Shown: in pieces, positions 7,751 to 15,987 of the stretch | Position numbering within the stretch: position 1 is the stretch's first letter | How the letters are laid out: each line of letters opens with the position of its first letter | Assembly (NCBI RefSeq): GCF_036178145.1 | Contig: NZ_CP108067.1 | Span: forward strand, 9,067,001 to 9,131,000 | Origin: Streptomyces sp. NBC_00273 | GTDB lineage: Bacteria > Actinomycetota > Actinomycetes > Streptomycetales > Streptomycetaceae | Direction: 5' to 3' | DNA length: 64,000 bases | Made by a program: the position numbers and the translations under genes | Notes under the pieces: generated by a model | Database searches by the model: none | What the model was told of the DNA's origin: nothing | The model's input: the letters and a program-made list of their open reading frames with translations, nothing else

Positions 7751-9028
7751 TCAATGGGCCTGCTTCGAAGGCGAGTTGACCGGACGGTCCGGGTAGTCGG
7801 GGAGTGCGAGTGCGGTGGCGTCCTTCGCCGCCTTGAGCATCCAGGAGAGGATGCGGGGTTTGCCGAGCAGGGTGTTGCGCAGGTGCAGGCCCAGCTTCGA
7901 CGAGGGGGCGAGGAAGCGGCCCGTGCGGTCCCCGCCCTTCTGGCGGTCCTGGGCGTAGCCGCGCAGGAGGGATTCGTAGCGGGTGAAGGCGGTCCGGTGG
8001 TCCCCGGGCGAGCGGGAGAGTTCGCCGGCCAGGACGTACGCACCCAGGACGGCGGTGCCGGTGCCCATCCCGCCGATGGTCGCGCCGCAGGCGGCGTCCC
8101 CGAGGAGGGCGATCCGGCCGGCGGACCAGGCGGGGGCGTCGGCGCGGCTGATCGAGTCGAAGTAGAGGTCGTCGGCGGTGTCGAGGGAGTCGAGGAGGCG
8201 GTCCACCTTCCAGGGCAGGCCCGCGAACGCCCGGCGCAGGAGGCGTTTGTGGGCCTCGGGGTCGTGGCGGTCGTACGCGAGCTCGGGGGAAGCGAAGACG
8301 AGGAACGCCCGGGCCCGGGCGGGGTCGGTGTGGTCCGCGGCGACACTGGCGAGGCGCCCGGGGGTGTTGTGGCCGACGGAGCCGGCGCCGGGGCGCAGGT
8401 CCAGGTCCAGGCCCGAGTGGCGGGGCAGGCTCCAGGTGGCGGCGTAGTGGCCGAGGTGGGTGACGTGGTCGGCATCCGGGCCGAAGGCCAGGCGGCGGAC
8501 GTTCGAGTGGAGGCCGTCGGCGCCGATGACGAGGTCGAAGGTGCGGGGCGGGGCCTGGCGGAAGGTGACGTCGACGCCGGTGGTCGTCTCGGTGAGGGAG
8601 GTGAGGGAGTCCCCGAAGACGTACTCGGCGCCGGCCTCGAGCGAGGCCTCGTAGAGGATCCGGGAGAGGTCGCCGCGCAGGACCTCGATGTCGCCACCCG
8701 CGAACTCGGCGGGCAAGTACAGGAGTTCGCGGCCGTCGGCGTCGACGAAGGTCATCGGGCTGCCACCCGTCCGGACGCGGTGGAGCTCGTCGAAGATCCC
8801 CATCTGCCGCAGGACGCGGAGCTGGGTCCCGCCGCGGAAGTCGACGGCCTGGCCGCCCGGGCGCAGTGCGGGGGCGATCTCGACGACGGTGGGCCGCAGG
8901 CCGTGGCGGGCGAGCCGGTGGGCGAGGGCCGGGCCCGCGACGCCGGCGCCCGAGATGAGGACGGTGCGGGCCGCGGGGCGCGGGCCGTCGGTACGCGGGC
9001 TGGCGGTCCGCTCGAACGGTGCGGTCAT
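7751..9028 (-). CDS. FAD-dependent monooxygenase (aromatic hydroxylase family)
   Basis: A 425-aa group A flavoprotein monooxygenase. The Rossmann motif ISGAGVAGPALAHRLARHG lies at about 25-43, followed by the VVEIAP acidic strand end. The second FAD motif LVIGADGLHSNVR is in the middle, and GRIALLGDAACGATIGGMG lies at about 305-323. Such enzymes hydroxylate aromatic or polyketide substrates using NAD(P)H and O2. It is transcribed away from a TetR gene at 9127. The gap between them holds two palindromes at 9054-9092, so that TetR is the likely controller. Substrate unknown. Confidence 0.85.
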   Translation of the reverse strand: MTAPFERTASPRTDGPRPAARTVLISGAGVAGPALAHRLARHGLRPTVVEIAPALRPGGQAVDFRGGTQLRVLRQMGIFDELHRVRTGGSPMTFVDADGRELLYLPAEFAGGDIEVLRGDLSRILYEASLEAGAEYVFGDSLTSLTETTTGVDVTFRQAPPRTFDLVIGADGLHSNVRRLAFGPDADHVTHLGHYAATWSLPRHSGLDLDLRPGAGSVGHNTPGRLASVAADHTDPARARAFLVFASPELAYDRHDPEAHKRLLRRAFAGLPWKVDRLLDSLDTADDLYFDSISRADAPAWSAGRIALLGDAACGATIGGMGTGTAVLGAYVLAGELSRSPGDHRTAFTRYESLLRGYAQDRQKGGDRTGRFLAPSSKLGLHLRNTLLGKPRILSWMLKAAKDATALALPDYPDRPVNSPSKQAH

Positions 9029-9053
9029 GGAGGACTCCTGGCCTGGAAGTTAA

Positions 9054-9072
9054 CTGTGTCCAGCGGACACAG
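9054..9072. promoter_or_regulatory. Perfect inverted repeat, operator candidate
   Basis: CTGTGTCC-AGC-GGACACAG is a perfect 8-bp inverted repeat with a 3-bp spacer, located 26 bp upstream of the FAD monooxygenase start and 55 bp upstream of the divergent TetR start. It is a plausible binding site for that TetR protein. Confidence 0.5.
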
Positions 9073-9078
9073 ATTCGA

Positions 9079-9092
9079 TACCGTGTACGGTA
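9079..9092. promoter_or_regulatory. Second palindrome in the same divergent gap
   Basis: TACCG-TGTA-CGGTA is a perfect inverted repeat next to the CTGTGTCC repeat. The ATACC...GGTA form resembles known TetR operators, so two occupied sites or an operator overlapping a promoter are both possible. Confidence 0.45.
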
Positions 9093-9126
9093 GACGCAGT
9101 TTTGGTACGAGCGCAAGGTGATGGCG

Positions 9127-9873
9127 ATGACGAGCGATCAGTGGGGACCGGCCGTCAGGTTGTTGTGGTGGCCGCCGCCGGCCGGGCCCGCGCGCGGACC
9201 GAAGCGGGGGCTCACGCTGGAGGGGATCGCCCGGGCGGGTATCGAGATCGCCGACGCGGAGGGCCTGGGCGGCGCGTCGATGCAGCGGGTGGCCGCGGAG
9301 CTGGCCGTCACCAAGATGGCCCTGTACCGGTACGTGCCGGGCAAGGCCGAACTGGTCGCGCTGATGGTGGAGGGCGCGATGCCCGCGGCGGCGGCGCAGT
9401 CGCCGGGCGGCCCGTGGCGGGAGCGGCTCGAGGAATGGGCGCGGGGGCTGCTGGAGGGCCTTCGGCTCCACCCGTGGCTGTTGGAAGCGACCGTCGGCGT
9501 ACGGGTCATGGGCCCGCGGGAGCTGGAGTGGATGGAGCGGGCCCTCGCCGCGCTCGACGGGTGCGGGCTGACCGGGGCCGAGGCGATGGACGCGGTGGTG
9601 CTGCTCGCCGGGCACGTACGCGGCATCGCGGAGCAGGAGCGGGCCGCCGGCGCGGGACCCGGGTCCGGGGCCGCGGGGGAGGGGCCGGACGCCCAGCTCG
9701 CGGCGGTGCTGGGCGAGGTGATGCGCACGCACGGGGAACGGTTCCCCGCACTCGGGGCGGCGCTGGCCTCGGCGGCGGAACACGGCGGGCGGGACCAGGC
9801 CCTGGAGTTCGGGCTGGGTCGCATCCTGGACGGGCTCGAACTGCTGATGACCCGCCGCGCGGACGGGAACTGA
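9127..9873 (+). CDS. TetR-family transcriptional regulator
   Basis: A 248-aa TetR protein. The HTH runs through ASMQRVAAELAVTKMALYRYVPGKAELVALM. The long C-terminal domain is of the TetR_C type common in Streptomyces regulators that neighbour oxidoreductases. ATG 9127 is chosen because AAGGTG lies 6-11 bp upstream; GTG 9118 and ATG 9121 are in frame but badly placed for a ribosome site. It is divergent from the FAD monooxygenase with two palindromes in the shared gap, and an epoxide hydrolase follows 64 bp downstream on the same strand. Likely controls the monooxygenase and possibly the hydrolase. Confidence 0.85.
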   Translation: MTSDQWGPAVRLLWWPPPAGPARGPKRGLTLEGIARAGIEIADAEGLGGASMQRVAAELAVTKMALYRYVPGKAELVALMVEGAMPAAAAQSPGGPWRERLEEWARGLLEGLRLHPWLLEATVGVRVMGPRELEWMERALAALDGCGLTGAEAMDAVVLLAGHVRGIAEQERAAGAGPGSGAAGEGPDAQLAAVLGEVMRTHGERFPALGAALASAAEHGGRDQALEFGLGRILDGLELLMTRRADGN

Positions 9874-9937
9874 CGTCACGCACGGGCCCGCCGGGACGGT
9901 GCGGCACCCCCGGAAGAGACGGCTTAGCATGCGCGGC

Positions 9938-11110
9938 ATGAGTGATCTTGACGAGCGGATGCACCGGTTCCGGGTCGATGTGGGTCAGGGGGAGCTGGAC
10001 GACCTGCGGGAGCGGCTGGGCCGGGTGCGGTGGCCCGACGAGCTGCCCGGAGTCGGCCGGGCGTACGGGATGCCGCTCGCCCAGATGCGGGAGCTGGTCG
10101 ACTACTGGCGCGAGGAGTACGAATGGCGGGCGGCCGAGGCGCGGCTGAACGAATGGCCGCAGTTCACCACGGTCATCGACGGCGCGCGGGTGCACTTCGC
10201 GCACGTCCGCTCGCCCGAGCCGGCCGCGACCCCGCTGCTGATGACCCACGGCTGGCCGGGCTCGCCGGTGGAGTTCCAGCGCGTCGTGGGCCCGCTCACG
10301 GATCCCCGGGCGCACGGCGGCGACCCGGCGGACGCCTTCCACCTGGTGCTGCCGAGCATCCCCGGCTTCGGCCTCTCGGGACCCACGACCGAGACGGGCT
10401 GGGAGTTCAAGCGGGTGGCCCGGGCCTTCGGCGTGCTGATGGACCGCCTCGGGCACCGGACCTACGGGGTGCAGGGCGGCGACTGGGGCGCCGCGATCTC
10501 GCGGGAACTCGGGCTGATCCGGCCGGACCGCGTGATCGGAGTGCACCTGAACCTGCTGCCCGGGGGCGGGGCCACCGCCGAACCCCGGCCGCAGGAACTG
10601 GCCGCGCTGTCCCCCGCCGAACGGGAGCGGACGCTGGCCTCCTGGGAGCGGTACCGGATGTGGGCGCGAGAGCGGCAGGGGTACGCCGACATCCAGGCGA
10701 CCCGGCCGCAGACCCTCGCGTACGGGCTCAACGACTCGCCGGTCGGGCTGCTCGCCTGGATCGCGGAGAAGTTCACCGAGTGGAGCGATCCCGCGTGCCC
10801 GGTGGACCGGGACCAGATGCTGACCAACGTGACGCTGTACTGGCTCACCGGAACGGCCGGCAGCGCGGCCCGCATCTACTACGAGCGCGCCCACGCCGCG
10901 TACGCCGGCCGGCCGCCCGAGGTGTCGCGCACCCCGACCGCACTGGCCGACTTCCCCCGGGACAACTTCATCCCGCTGCGCCACGTCGCCGCGCGCACCG
11001 ACAACATCGTGCGCTGGACCTCGTACGACCGGGGCGGCCACTTCCCCGCCATGGAGGTGCCCGATCTGCTCGTGGGCGACATCCGCGCCTTCTTCCGGCA
11101 ACTGCGCTGA
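9938..11110 (+). CDS. Epoxide hydrolase (alpha/beta hydrolase with EHN domain)
   Basis: A 390-aa protein with an N-terminal epoxide hydrolase domain (RFRVDVGQGELDDLRERLG), the oxyanion-hole motif HGWPGSP at 104-110 and the nucleophile in VQGGDWGAAI (Asp182). The catalytic His is in DRGGHFPAMEVP near 369. It adds water to epoxides through an ester intermediate on the Asp. Two nearby ATGs (9929, 9938) are possible starts. It follows a TetR gene and is near an FAD monooxygenase, a pairing that would let an epoxide made by the monooxygenase be opened. That link is inference. Confidence 0.9.
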   Translation: MSDLDERMHRFRVDVGQGELDDLRERLGRVRWPDELPGVGRAYGMPLAQMRELVDYWREEYEWRAAEARLNEWPQFTTVIDGARVHFAHVRSPEPAATPLLMTHGWPGSPVEFQRVVGPLTDPRAHGGDPADAFHLVLPSIPGFGLSGPTTETGWEFKRVARAFGVLMDRLGHRTYGVQGGDWGAAISRELGLIRPDRVIGVHLNLLPGGGATAEPRPQELAALSPAERERTLASWERYRMWARERQGYADIQATRPQTLAYGLNDSPVGLLAWIAEKFTEWSDPACPVDRDQMLTNVTLYWLTGTAGSAARIYYERAHAAYAGRPPEVSRTPTALADFPRDNFIPLRHVAARTDNIVRWTSYDRGGHFPAMEVPDLLVGDIRAFFRQLR

Positions 11111-11127
11111 CCAGCATGTGAGAACGC

Positions 11128-11670
11128 ATGGCCGCGGTCCGGGCCGGATGTGATGATCGCCCGGTGATCGACGAACAGCGGACCCGGCCCGTGCTGACGG
11201 GCGACGAGCGCGCCACCTTGACCAGCGTCCTGCAGGGCCAGCGGGACACCCTGATGATGAAGTGCGCGGGGCTGAGCGAGCAGCAGCTGCGGACGAGGGC
11301 GGTCGCCCCGTCCCGGCTGAGCCTGCTGGGGTTGGTGCGGCACCTCGCGGAGGTCGAGCGCGGATGGTTCCGCAACGTCCTGGGCGGGGAGGACGTAGCG
11401 GGCTACTTCCCGGAGAACGAGGCGGGGGAGCGGACGGAGTTCCTCGTCGAGGACGCGGACGCGGCGGACTCGTTCAGGATCTGGGAGGAGACGTGCGAGC
11501 GGTCGCGCGCGATCGTGGACGCCGCCGAGTCCCTCGACGTCACGGGGCACTTCGGCGACCAGTCGTACTCGCTGCACTACATCCTGGCCCACATGATCGA
11601 GGAATACGCCCGCCACAACGGGCACGCGGACCTGCTGCGCGAGGCCATCGACGGGACGACCGGGGAATGA
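11128..11670 (+). CDS. DinB-family protein
   Basis: A 180-aa four-helix-bundle protein of the DinB/YfiT type widespread in Streptomyces: LQGQRDTLMMKCAGLSEQQL, LSLLGLVRHLAEVERGWF and ILAHMIEEYARHNGHADLL. The conserved His residues (RHL, HMIEEYARHNGH) can form the usual metal site. These proteins are putative metal-dependent enzymes, and some act as thiol transferases using mycothiol or bacillithiol. ATG 11128 is only 18 bp after the epoxide hydrolase stop. GTG 11164 is an alternative start, and neither has a strong RBS. Probably in the same operon. Confidence 0.8.
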   Translation: MAAVRAGCDDRPVIDEQRTRPVLTGDERATLTSVLQGQRDTLMMKCAGLSEQQLRTRAVAPSRLSLLGLVRHLAEVERGWFRNVLGGEDVAGYFPENEAGERTEFLVEDADAADSFRIWEETCERSRAIVDAAESLDVTGHFGDQSYSLHYILAHMIEEYARHNGHADLLREAIDGTTGE

Positions 11671-11767
11671 CCGCGCCCTGACCCCGCCGCGGTCCCGCCC
11701 GTGACCCCGCCCGTGACCCGGAAAATTGCCGGGCGACGGCGGGGCCGGCACGGTACGGTCCGAAGCC

Positions 11768-12364
11768 ATGCGCATCACGAAGTACACCCATGCATGTGTC
11801 CGCATCGAGCAGGACGGCCGGGTCCTCGTCATCGATCCCGGTACGTGGAGCGAACCGGCCGCCCTGGCCGGCGCGGACGCCGTGCTGGTGACCCACGAGC
11901 ACATCGACCACGTCGACGTACTGCGCCTGGCGGGGCTCGGCGTACCGGTCTACGCCCCCGCCGAGGCGGACATCCCGAAGCTGGACGTCATCGGGGTCTC
12001 CTCCGGTACGGAGTTCACCGCCGCGGGCTTCAGCATACGGGCGGTCGGTGGCCGCCACGCCTTCATCTACGGCGGCCAACCCGACTGCGCGAACCTCGGC
12101 TACGTCGTCGACGACGCCGTCTACCACCCGGGTGACTCGCTGCACGTGCCCGAGCAGGACATCGAGACGCTGCTGGTGCCGGCGCAGGGGTCGTGGCTGA
12201 AGATGGCGGAGGTGATCGATTTCGTCAAGGCCGTGGGACCGCAGCGGGCGTTCGCCATCCACGACGCGCAGATCAACGACCGCGGTCTCAGCAGCGTCAA
12301 CGGCTGGCTCGGTGAGGAGACCTCGCACGGCTACCGCTATCTGCGGCCCGGCGAATCGCTCTGA
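11768..12364 (+). CDS. MBL-fold metal-dependent hydrolase
   Basis: A 198-aa metallo-beta-lactamase-fold protein. HEHIDH (His43, His45, Asp47, His48) gives the HxHxDH metal site, and GGRHAFIYGG and VYHPGDSL supply further ligands. It resembles the UlaG/YycJ-like L-ascorbate-6-P lactonase-type group of small MBL proteins. The substrate is unknown. It stands alone on the plus strand, 97 bp after the DinB gene and 67 bp before the MFS gene. Confidence 0.85.
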   Translation: MRITKYTHACVRIEQDGRVLVIDPGTWSEPAALAGADAVLVTHEHIDHVDVLRLAGLGVPVYAPAEADIPKLDVIGVSSGTEFTAAGFSIRAVGGRHAFIYGGQPDCANLGYVVDDAVYHPGDSLHVPEQDIETLLVPAQGSWLKMAEVIDFVKAVGPQRAFAIHDAQINDRGLSSVNGWLGEETSHGYRYLRPGESL

Positions 12365-12431
12365 GGCGCAGGCCCCTCCTTGCCCGCCCCTGGCTCCGCC
12401 ACCTGCACGGGAGCAGGTTAGTCTCCGTCGA

Positions 12432-13730
12432 ATGGTTCGACACGGGTCCCTCTCCACGCTGCGGCACAAGCCGTTCAGATTATTCCTCCTTGCACGTCTG
12501 ATCTCGATGAGCGGAACGGCGATGGCCCCCGTGGCCCTCGCCTTCGCCGTGTTCGGATTCGACAGCAGCCCGGCCTCCCTGGCGATCGTCCTCGCCGCCA
12601 ATACCGCCCCGCAGCTCGTCCTGCTCCTCGTCGGAGGAGTGCTCGCGGACCGGTTCTCCCGGCAACGGGTCATCGTCATCGGCAACGTGCTGCCTGCCGT
12701 CACCCAGGGCTGTGTCGCACTGCTCGTGGCGACGGGAACGGCCACCACCGGGCGGATCGCGCTGTTCGCGGCCTTGGCGGGCTGTGCGTCGGCACTGACC
12801 CAGCCCGCCATGAACAGCCTGCTGCCGCAGCTCGTCGATCCCGGCGAGCTGCAGCAGGCGAACGCGCTGATGCGGTTGCCCCTCAATCTCATCCGCATCC
12901 TCGCGCCGGCTGTCGGCGGCGCCCTCGTCGCCTTCGTCGGCCCGGAACTGACCCTGGGCTGGGACGCCGTCAGTTTCGCGGTCGCGGCCTTCCTCTGCAG
13001 CCGTCTCGACGTGTCCGGACCAGCCAAGACCGCGGCTTCAGTCTTCCGTGACTTCAAGGACGGCTGGAAGGAGTTCTCCCGTCTCTTCTGGATCTGGTCC
13101 TACACGTTGTCCGGCACCGTGGTCGTCGCCCTCTGGCTCGGCGGCTATCAGCTCCTCGGCCCGGTGATGGCCCAGAACAGTCATCTGGGTGCTCCTTCCT
13201 GGGGAATCGTCCAGGGGGCGTTCGCGGTGGGCCTGCTCCTGGGTGGGATCGTGTCACTCAAATGGAAGCCGTCCAGGCTCATGGTCGTGTGCGTGTGCGC
13301 CAACCTGCCTCTCGCGCTGCCGTTCCTCGCGCTCGCCTGGGGCGCGCCGCTCGCCGTGCTGGCCGGGGCGAGCGCCATGGCGGGCATCGGCCTCGACATC
13401 GCGATCGTGTGCTGGAACACCGCCGTGCAGGAACAGCTTCCGTCCGAGGTGCTCGGTCGGGTCAGCTCCCTGAGCTCGGCCGGTGAGCTCATGTCCGTGC
13501 CGCTGGGCTACCTCGTCGTGGGCGCCGCCGCCACGTCCCTCGGTACGGAGTCCGTCCTTCTCTGGAGTGCCGCACTGATGGTCCTGGCGAGCCTGGTGCT
13601 ACTGCTCGCCCCGAGCGTACGGGCGGTACGCAGGCTGCCCGCGGACCCGGGTCCGGCCGCCGTCGCGGCGGGAGACCAGGACCGAGGGGCCCGGACCGGC
13701 CGGGCGCCCGATCAGGTGGCGCGCCCGTAG
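12432..13730 (+). CDS. MFS transporter (EntS/MFS_3-like exporter)
   Basis: A 432-aa integral membrane protein with about 12 hydrophobic segments. The N-terminus LRHKPFRLFLLARLISMSGTA and the loop LADRFSRQRVIVIGN after helix 2 mark the MFS_3 drug or siderophore exporter group. The C-terminus is a short hydrophilic tail. Its last 19 bp overlap the 3' end of the convergent NlpC/P60 gene. Substrate unknown. Confidence 0.85.
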   Translation: MVRHGSLSTLRHKPFRLFLLARLISMSGTAMAPVALAFAVFGFDSSPASLAIVLAANTAPQLVLLLVGGVLADRFSRQRVIVIGNVLPAVTQGCVALLVATGTATTGRIALFAALAGCASALTQPAMNSLLPQLVDPGELQQANALMRLPLNLIRILAPAVGGALVAFVGPELTLGWDAVSFAVAAFLCSRLDVSGPAKTAASVFRDFKDGWKEFSRLFWIWSYTLSGTVVVALWLGGYQLLGPVMAQNSHLGAPSWGIVQGAFAVGLLLGGIVSLKWKPSRLMVVCVCANLPLALPFLALAWGAPLAVLAGASAMAGIGLDIAIVCWNTAVQEQLPSEVLGRVSSLSSAGELMSVPLGYLVVGAAATSLGTESVLLWSAALMVLASLVLLLAPSVRAVRRLPADPGPAAVAAGDQDRGARTGRAPDQVARP

Positions 13731-14209
13731 CGGACCGCTGAGCTCCAGATCCGCTCCAGGCGCACCCGGGTGCCGGGACGTGGAGCGTGCCAGATGCGGT
13801 CGTCGCCGGCGTAGATCCCGACGTGGGTCATGGTCGCGCCGCTGGGGAAGAAGACCAGGTCCCCGGCCGCGCGATCGGCCTCGGGAATGTGCAGGGTGTG
13901 CTCGTACTGCTGCTCGGCGGTGCGGGGCAGTCGTTTGCCCGCCTTCTTGAAGGCATAGAGGGTCAGGCCCGAGCAGTCGAAGCGTTTGGGTCCAGTGGCG
14001 CCGTAGGCATACGGCGAGCCCTGTTTGGAGGCGGCCACCGCGACGGCTCTGGCGCCATAGGGGGCGGCGGCATGCGCCGGGGCCGGGGGGCCGGTCGTTA
14101 CGGCGGCCGTCAGCAGCAGCAAGGAGAGTATGGCGCGGGCTCTGGAGCAACAACACGTGGTGAGAAGGCCCTTGGGGGCCTTTCGGAAGTCGGTCCTCAA
14201 GCAGGACAT
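13712..14209 (-). CDS. Secreted NlpC/P60 (C40) cell-wall peptidase
   Basis: A 165-aa protein with a signal peptide (hydrophobic 28-39, cleavage near AHAAA at 46-49) and a minimal C40 domain. Cys79 in FDCSGL, His129 in MTHVGIY and His141 in IWHAPRPG form the catalytic triad of peptidoglycan endopeptidases that cut stem peptides. The ATG has a perfect RBS (GGAGG, 7 bp spacing). No separate binding domain is present. It is divergent from an LD-carboxypeptidase gene, suggesting joint wall turnover. The gap at 14210-14496 holds an inverted repeat CCGTCGGA...TCCGACGG (14271-14318). Confidence 0.9.
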   Translation of the reverse strand: MSCLRTDFRKAPKGLLTTCCCSRARAILSLLLLTAAVTTGPPAPAHAAAPYGARAVAVAASKQGSPYAYGATGPKRFDCSGLTLYAFKKAGKRLPRTAEQQYEHTLHIPEADRAAGDLVFFPSGATMTHVGIYAGDDRIWHAPRPGTRVRLERIWSSAVRYGRAT

Positions 14210-14270
14210 CGTGATACCTCCGCAGTCGGTTGGCGGGCAACAGTCAGATCAGTGGTCGGGGTCCTGTTCT

Positions 14271-14318
14271 CCGTCGGATACGTCATGGCTCTGACGGCGG
14301 ACCAGTTTTCTCCGACGG
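14271..14318. promoter_or_regulatory. Inverted repeat in the NlpC/P60 - LD-carboxypeptidase gap
   Basis: CCGTCGGA (14271-14278) is repeated in inverted form at 14311-14318 with a 32-nt spacer. It lies in the 5' leader of the NlpC/P60 gene. It may be an operator or an RNA hairpin. The gap is noticeably more AT-rich near 14340-14400, as promoters often are. Confidence 0.3.
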
Positions 14319-14496
14319 GATCCGCCGAACAACGCGGGACACAGTCTCATTTGTCTCGATTTTGCATTCGATTCGAGATCATAGGTCTGAACGATCGTCA
14401 TATGGGCACGCCCGACACGCCGGTCCACTGCGCCGTTGCGGGCTCGCCCCGGATAATCGATGCGAGGTCGGATCCGCCGACTTCTATGATCATCGG

Positions 14497-15540
14497 ATGG
14501 AGAATCCCCGCTATCCCGTGAAGCCCCGACCCGGAGACCTGGTCGCCGTGCTCTCGCCCTCGTCCGGCCTCCCCGGCCTGTTCCCGCAGCCCTACGAGTT
14601 GGGGCTGCGCAGACTCCAGGACGACTTCGGGCTGAAGGCGGTGGAGTATCCGACGACCCGGACGATGGGTGCGACGCCCGAGGCGCGGGCCGCGGACATC
14701 CACGCTGCCTTCGCGGACCCCGAGATCAAGGCGGTGATCGCCAGCATCGGCGGCGACGACCAGATCACCGTCCTTCCCCACCTCGACCGCGACCTCCTGC
14801 GCGCCAACCCCAAGCCGTTCTTCGGCTACAGCGACAACACCAACCTGTTGCTGTTCCTGCGGGACTTGGGCATCGTCGGCTACCACGGCGGGTCGGTCAT
14901 GGTCGGGTTGGGACGGCCCGGTGCGATGCACCCGTCGACCGCCGACTCCCTCCGGGCCGCGCTGTTCACCTCGGGCGCGTACGAACTCACCGCGGCGAGC
15001 GCCTGCGGGGACACCGACAGGCCCTGGGACGACCCGCTGACCTTCGATTCCGAGCCGGACATGGAACCCGCAGACGGCTGGTCCTGGCACAACGCCGACC
15101 GGGTCGTCGAGGGCATCAGCTGGGGCGGCAACCTGGAGATCATCTCCTGGCTGTCGATGGCCGACCGCGTGGCGGGGCCGGTCGACTCCTACGCCGGCAA
15201 CGTGCTGTTCCTGGAGACCGACGAGGAAATGATGCCCGCCGAAGGGGTCTACCGGATCCTGCGCGGCATGGGCGAACGCGGGCTGCTGCGGCAGTTCCCC
15301 GCGCTGCTCATGGGTAGGGCCAAGAGCTGGTCGTTCGAGAACCGGCTCGACGCCGGGGCGAAGGTCGAGTTCCGCCGGCAACAGCGCGAGGCCGTCCTCC
15401 GGGCCCTGCGCCAGTACGCCCCCGACATCATGGCGGTGTTCGACGTCGACCTCGGCCACACCGACCCGCAGGTCGTGATCCCCGTCGGAGGCCGCATCCG
15501 GGTGGACGGCCCGGCACGCCGGATCGTCGTCACGTACTGA
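14497..15540 (+). CDS. LD-carboxypeptidase family S66 (LdcA/MccF-like)
   Basis: A 347-aa protein with the S66 hallmarks: FFGYSDNTN carrying the nucleophilic Ser near 111, LETDEE with the catalytic Glu near 239, and LGHTDPQ with the His near 320. These enzymes remove the terminal D-Ala from wall tetrapeptides during recycling; MccF relatives instead detoxify microcin C-type peptide-nucleotides. The length and the WGGNLEI motif fit either branch. It is divergent from the secreted NlpC/P60 peptidase, favouring a wall role. No signal peptide is seen, so it acts in the cytoplasm. Confidence 0.9.
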   Translation: MENPRYPVKPRPGDLVAVLSPSSGLPGLFPQPYELGLRRLQDDFGLKAVEYPTTRTMGATPEARAADIHAAFADPEIKAVIASIGGDDQITVLPHLDRDLLRANPKPFFGYSDNTNLLLFLRDLGIVGYHGGSVMVGLGRPGAMHPSTADSLRAALFTSGAYELTAASACGDTDRPWDDPLTFDSEPDMEPADGWSWHNADRVVEGISWGGNLEIISWLSMADRVAGPVDSYAGNVLFLETDEEMMPAEGVYRILRGMGERGLLRQFPALLMGRAKSWSFENRLDAGAKVEFRRQQREAVLRALRQYAPDIMAVFDVDLGHTDPQVVIPVGGRIRVDGPARRIVVTY

Positions 15541-15571
15541 GTCACGTACCGGGCGCGGGCTCCGGGCGGTC

Positions 15572-15847
15572 CTACGAGGCCCCGCAGGCGGCCGGAGCGG
15601 CCGCCCGGGGGGCGATCCGCATCCGGTCCCCCGCGTACTCCACGGTCTCGCCCGGCAGGATCAGCAGCCCGGGTTCCCCGTCCTGACCCGCCCCGCCGAT
15701 CGGCTGCACCTGTACGGCCGGGCCCAGTCCGCCGGCCATGAACACCGTCGGGTCGACCTCCCAGCCGTGCGCGGCGAGCCACGATTCCAGCGCCGCCGTG
15801 TCCCGTGCCTCCGCGCCGCGCGGCCACTCGAACGTCGTGCTCCCCAT
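15572..15847 (-). CDS. Small hypothetical protein
   Basis: A 91-aa acidic, soluble-looking protein beginning MGSTTFEWPRG and ending in an Ala/Pro-rich tail. GGGGGCAGGG directly precedes the ATG. No family is recognised, and there are no membrane segments or signal peptide. It lies tail-to-tail with the S66 gene. Codon bias in this frame looks genuine. Confidence 0.5.
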   Translation of the reverse strand: MGSTTFEWPRGAEARDTAALESWLAAHGWEVDPTVFMAGGLGPAVQVQPIGGAGQDGEPGLLILPGETVEYAGDRMRIAPRAAAPAACGAS

Positions 15848-15923
15848 CCCTGCCCCCTGTAGGTGGTCGGATCACCGCCGATGATCCTGCCACCCCCCTC
15901 TGACAGTTGCAGCCCGATATCGG

Positions 15924-15965
15924 CGCGCGCCCGCACCCCCGCCGTGCGGGGAGTGCGGGCGCGCG
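15924..15965 (-). terminator. Strong hairpin terminator
   Basis: CGCGCGCCCGCAC (15924-15936) pairs perfectly with 15953-15965, and an inner CCCGC/GCGGG pair extends the stem, leaving a tiny loop. It begins 22 bp after the lamin-tail gene stop (15988) and serves that minus-strand gene. Confidence 0.75.
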
Positions 15966-15987
15966 TCAGGCCGGTGACCCGTCCGGG

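Noticed and set aside
6927..9116. A 729-codon minus ORF across the ScbR-like gene and the monooxygenase
   Set aside because: Only the last 214 codons are real; the rest is an out-of-frame shadow of the monooxygenase, which has its own frame.
14210..14496. c-di-AMP riboswitch before the NlpC/P60 gene
   Set aside because: Such riboswitches control wall hydrolases in Streptomyces, but the conserved motifs of the ydaO class are not found here, only a simple inverted repeat.
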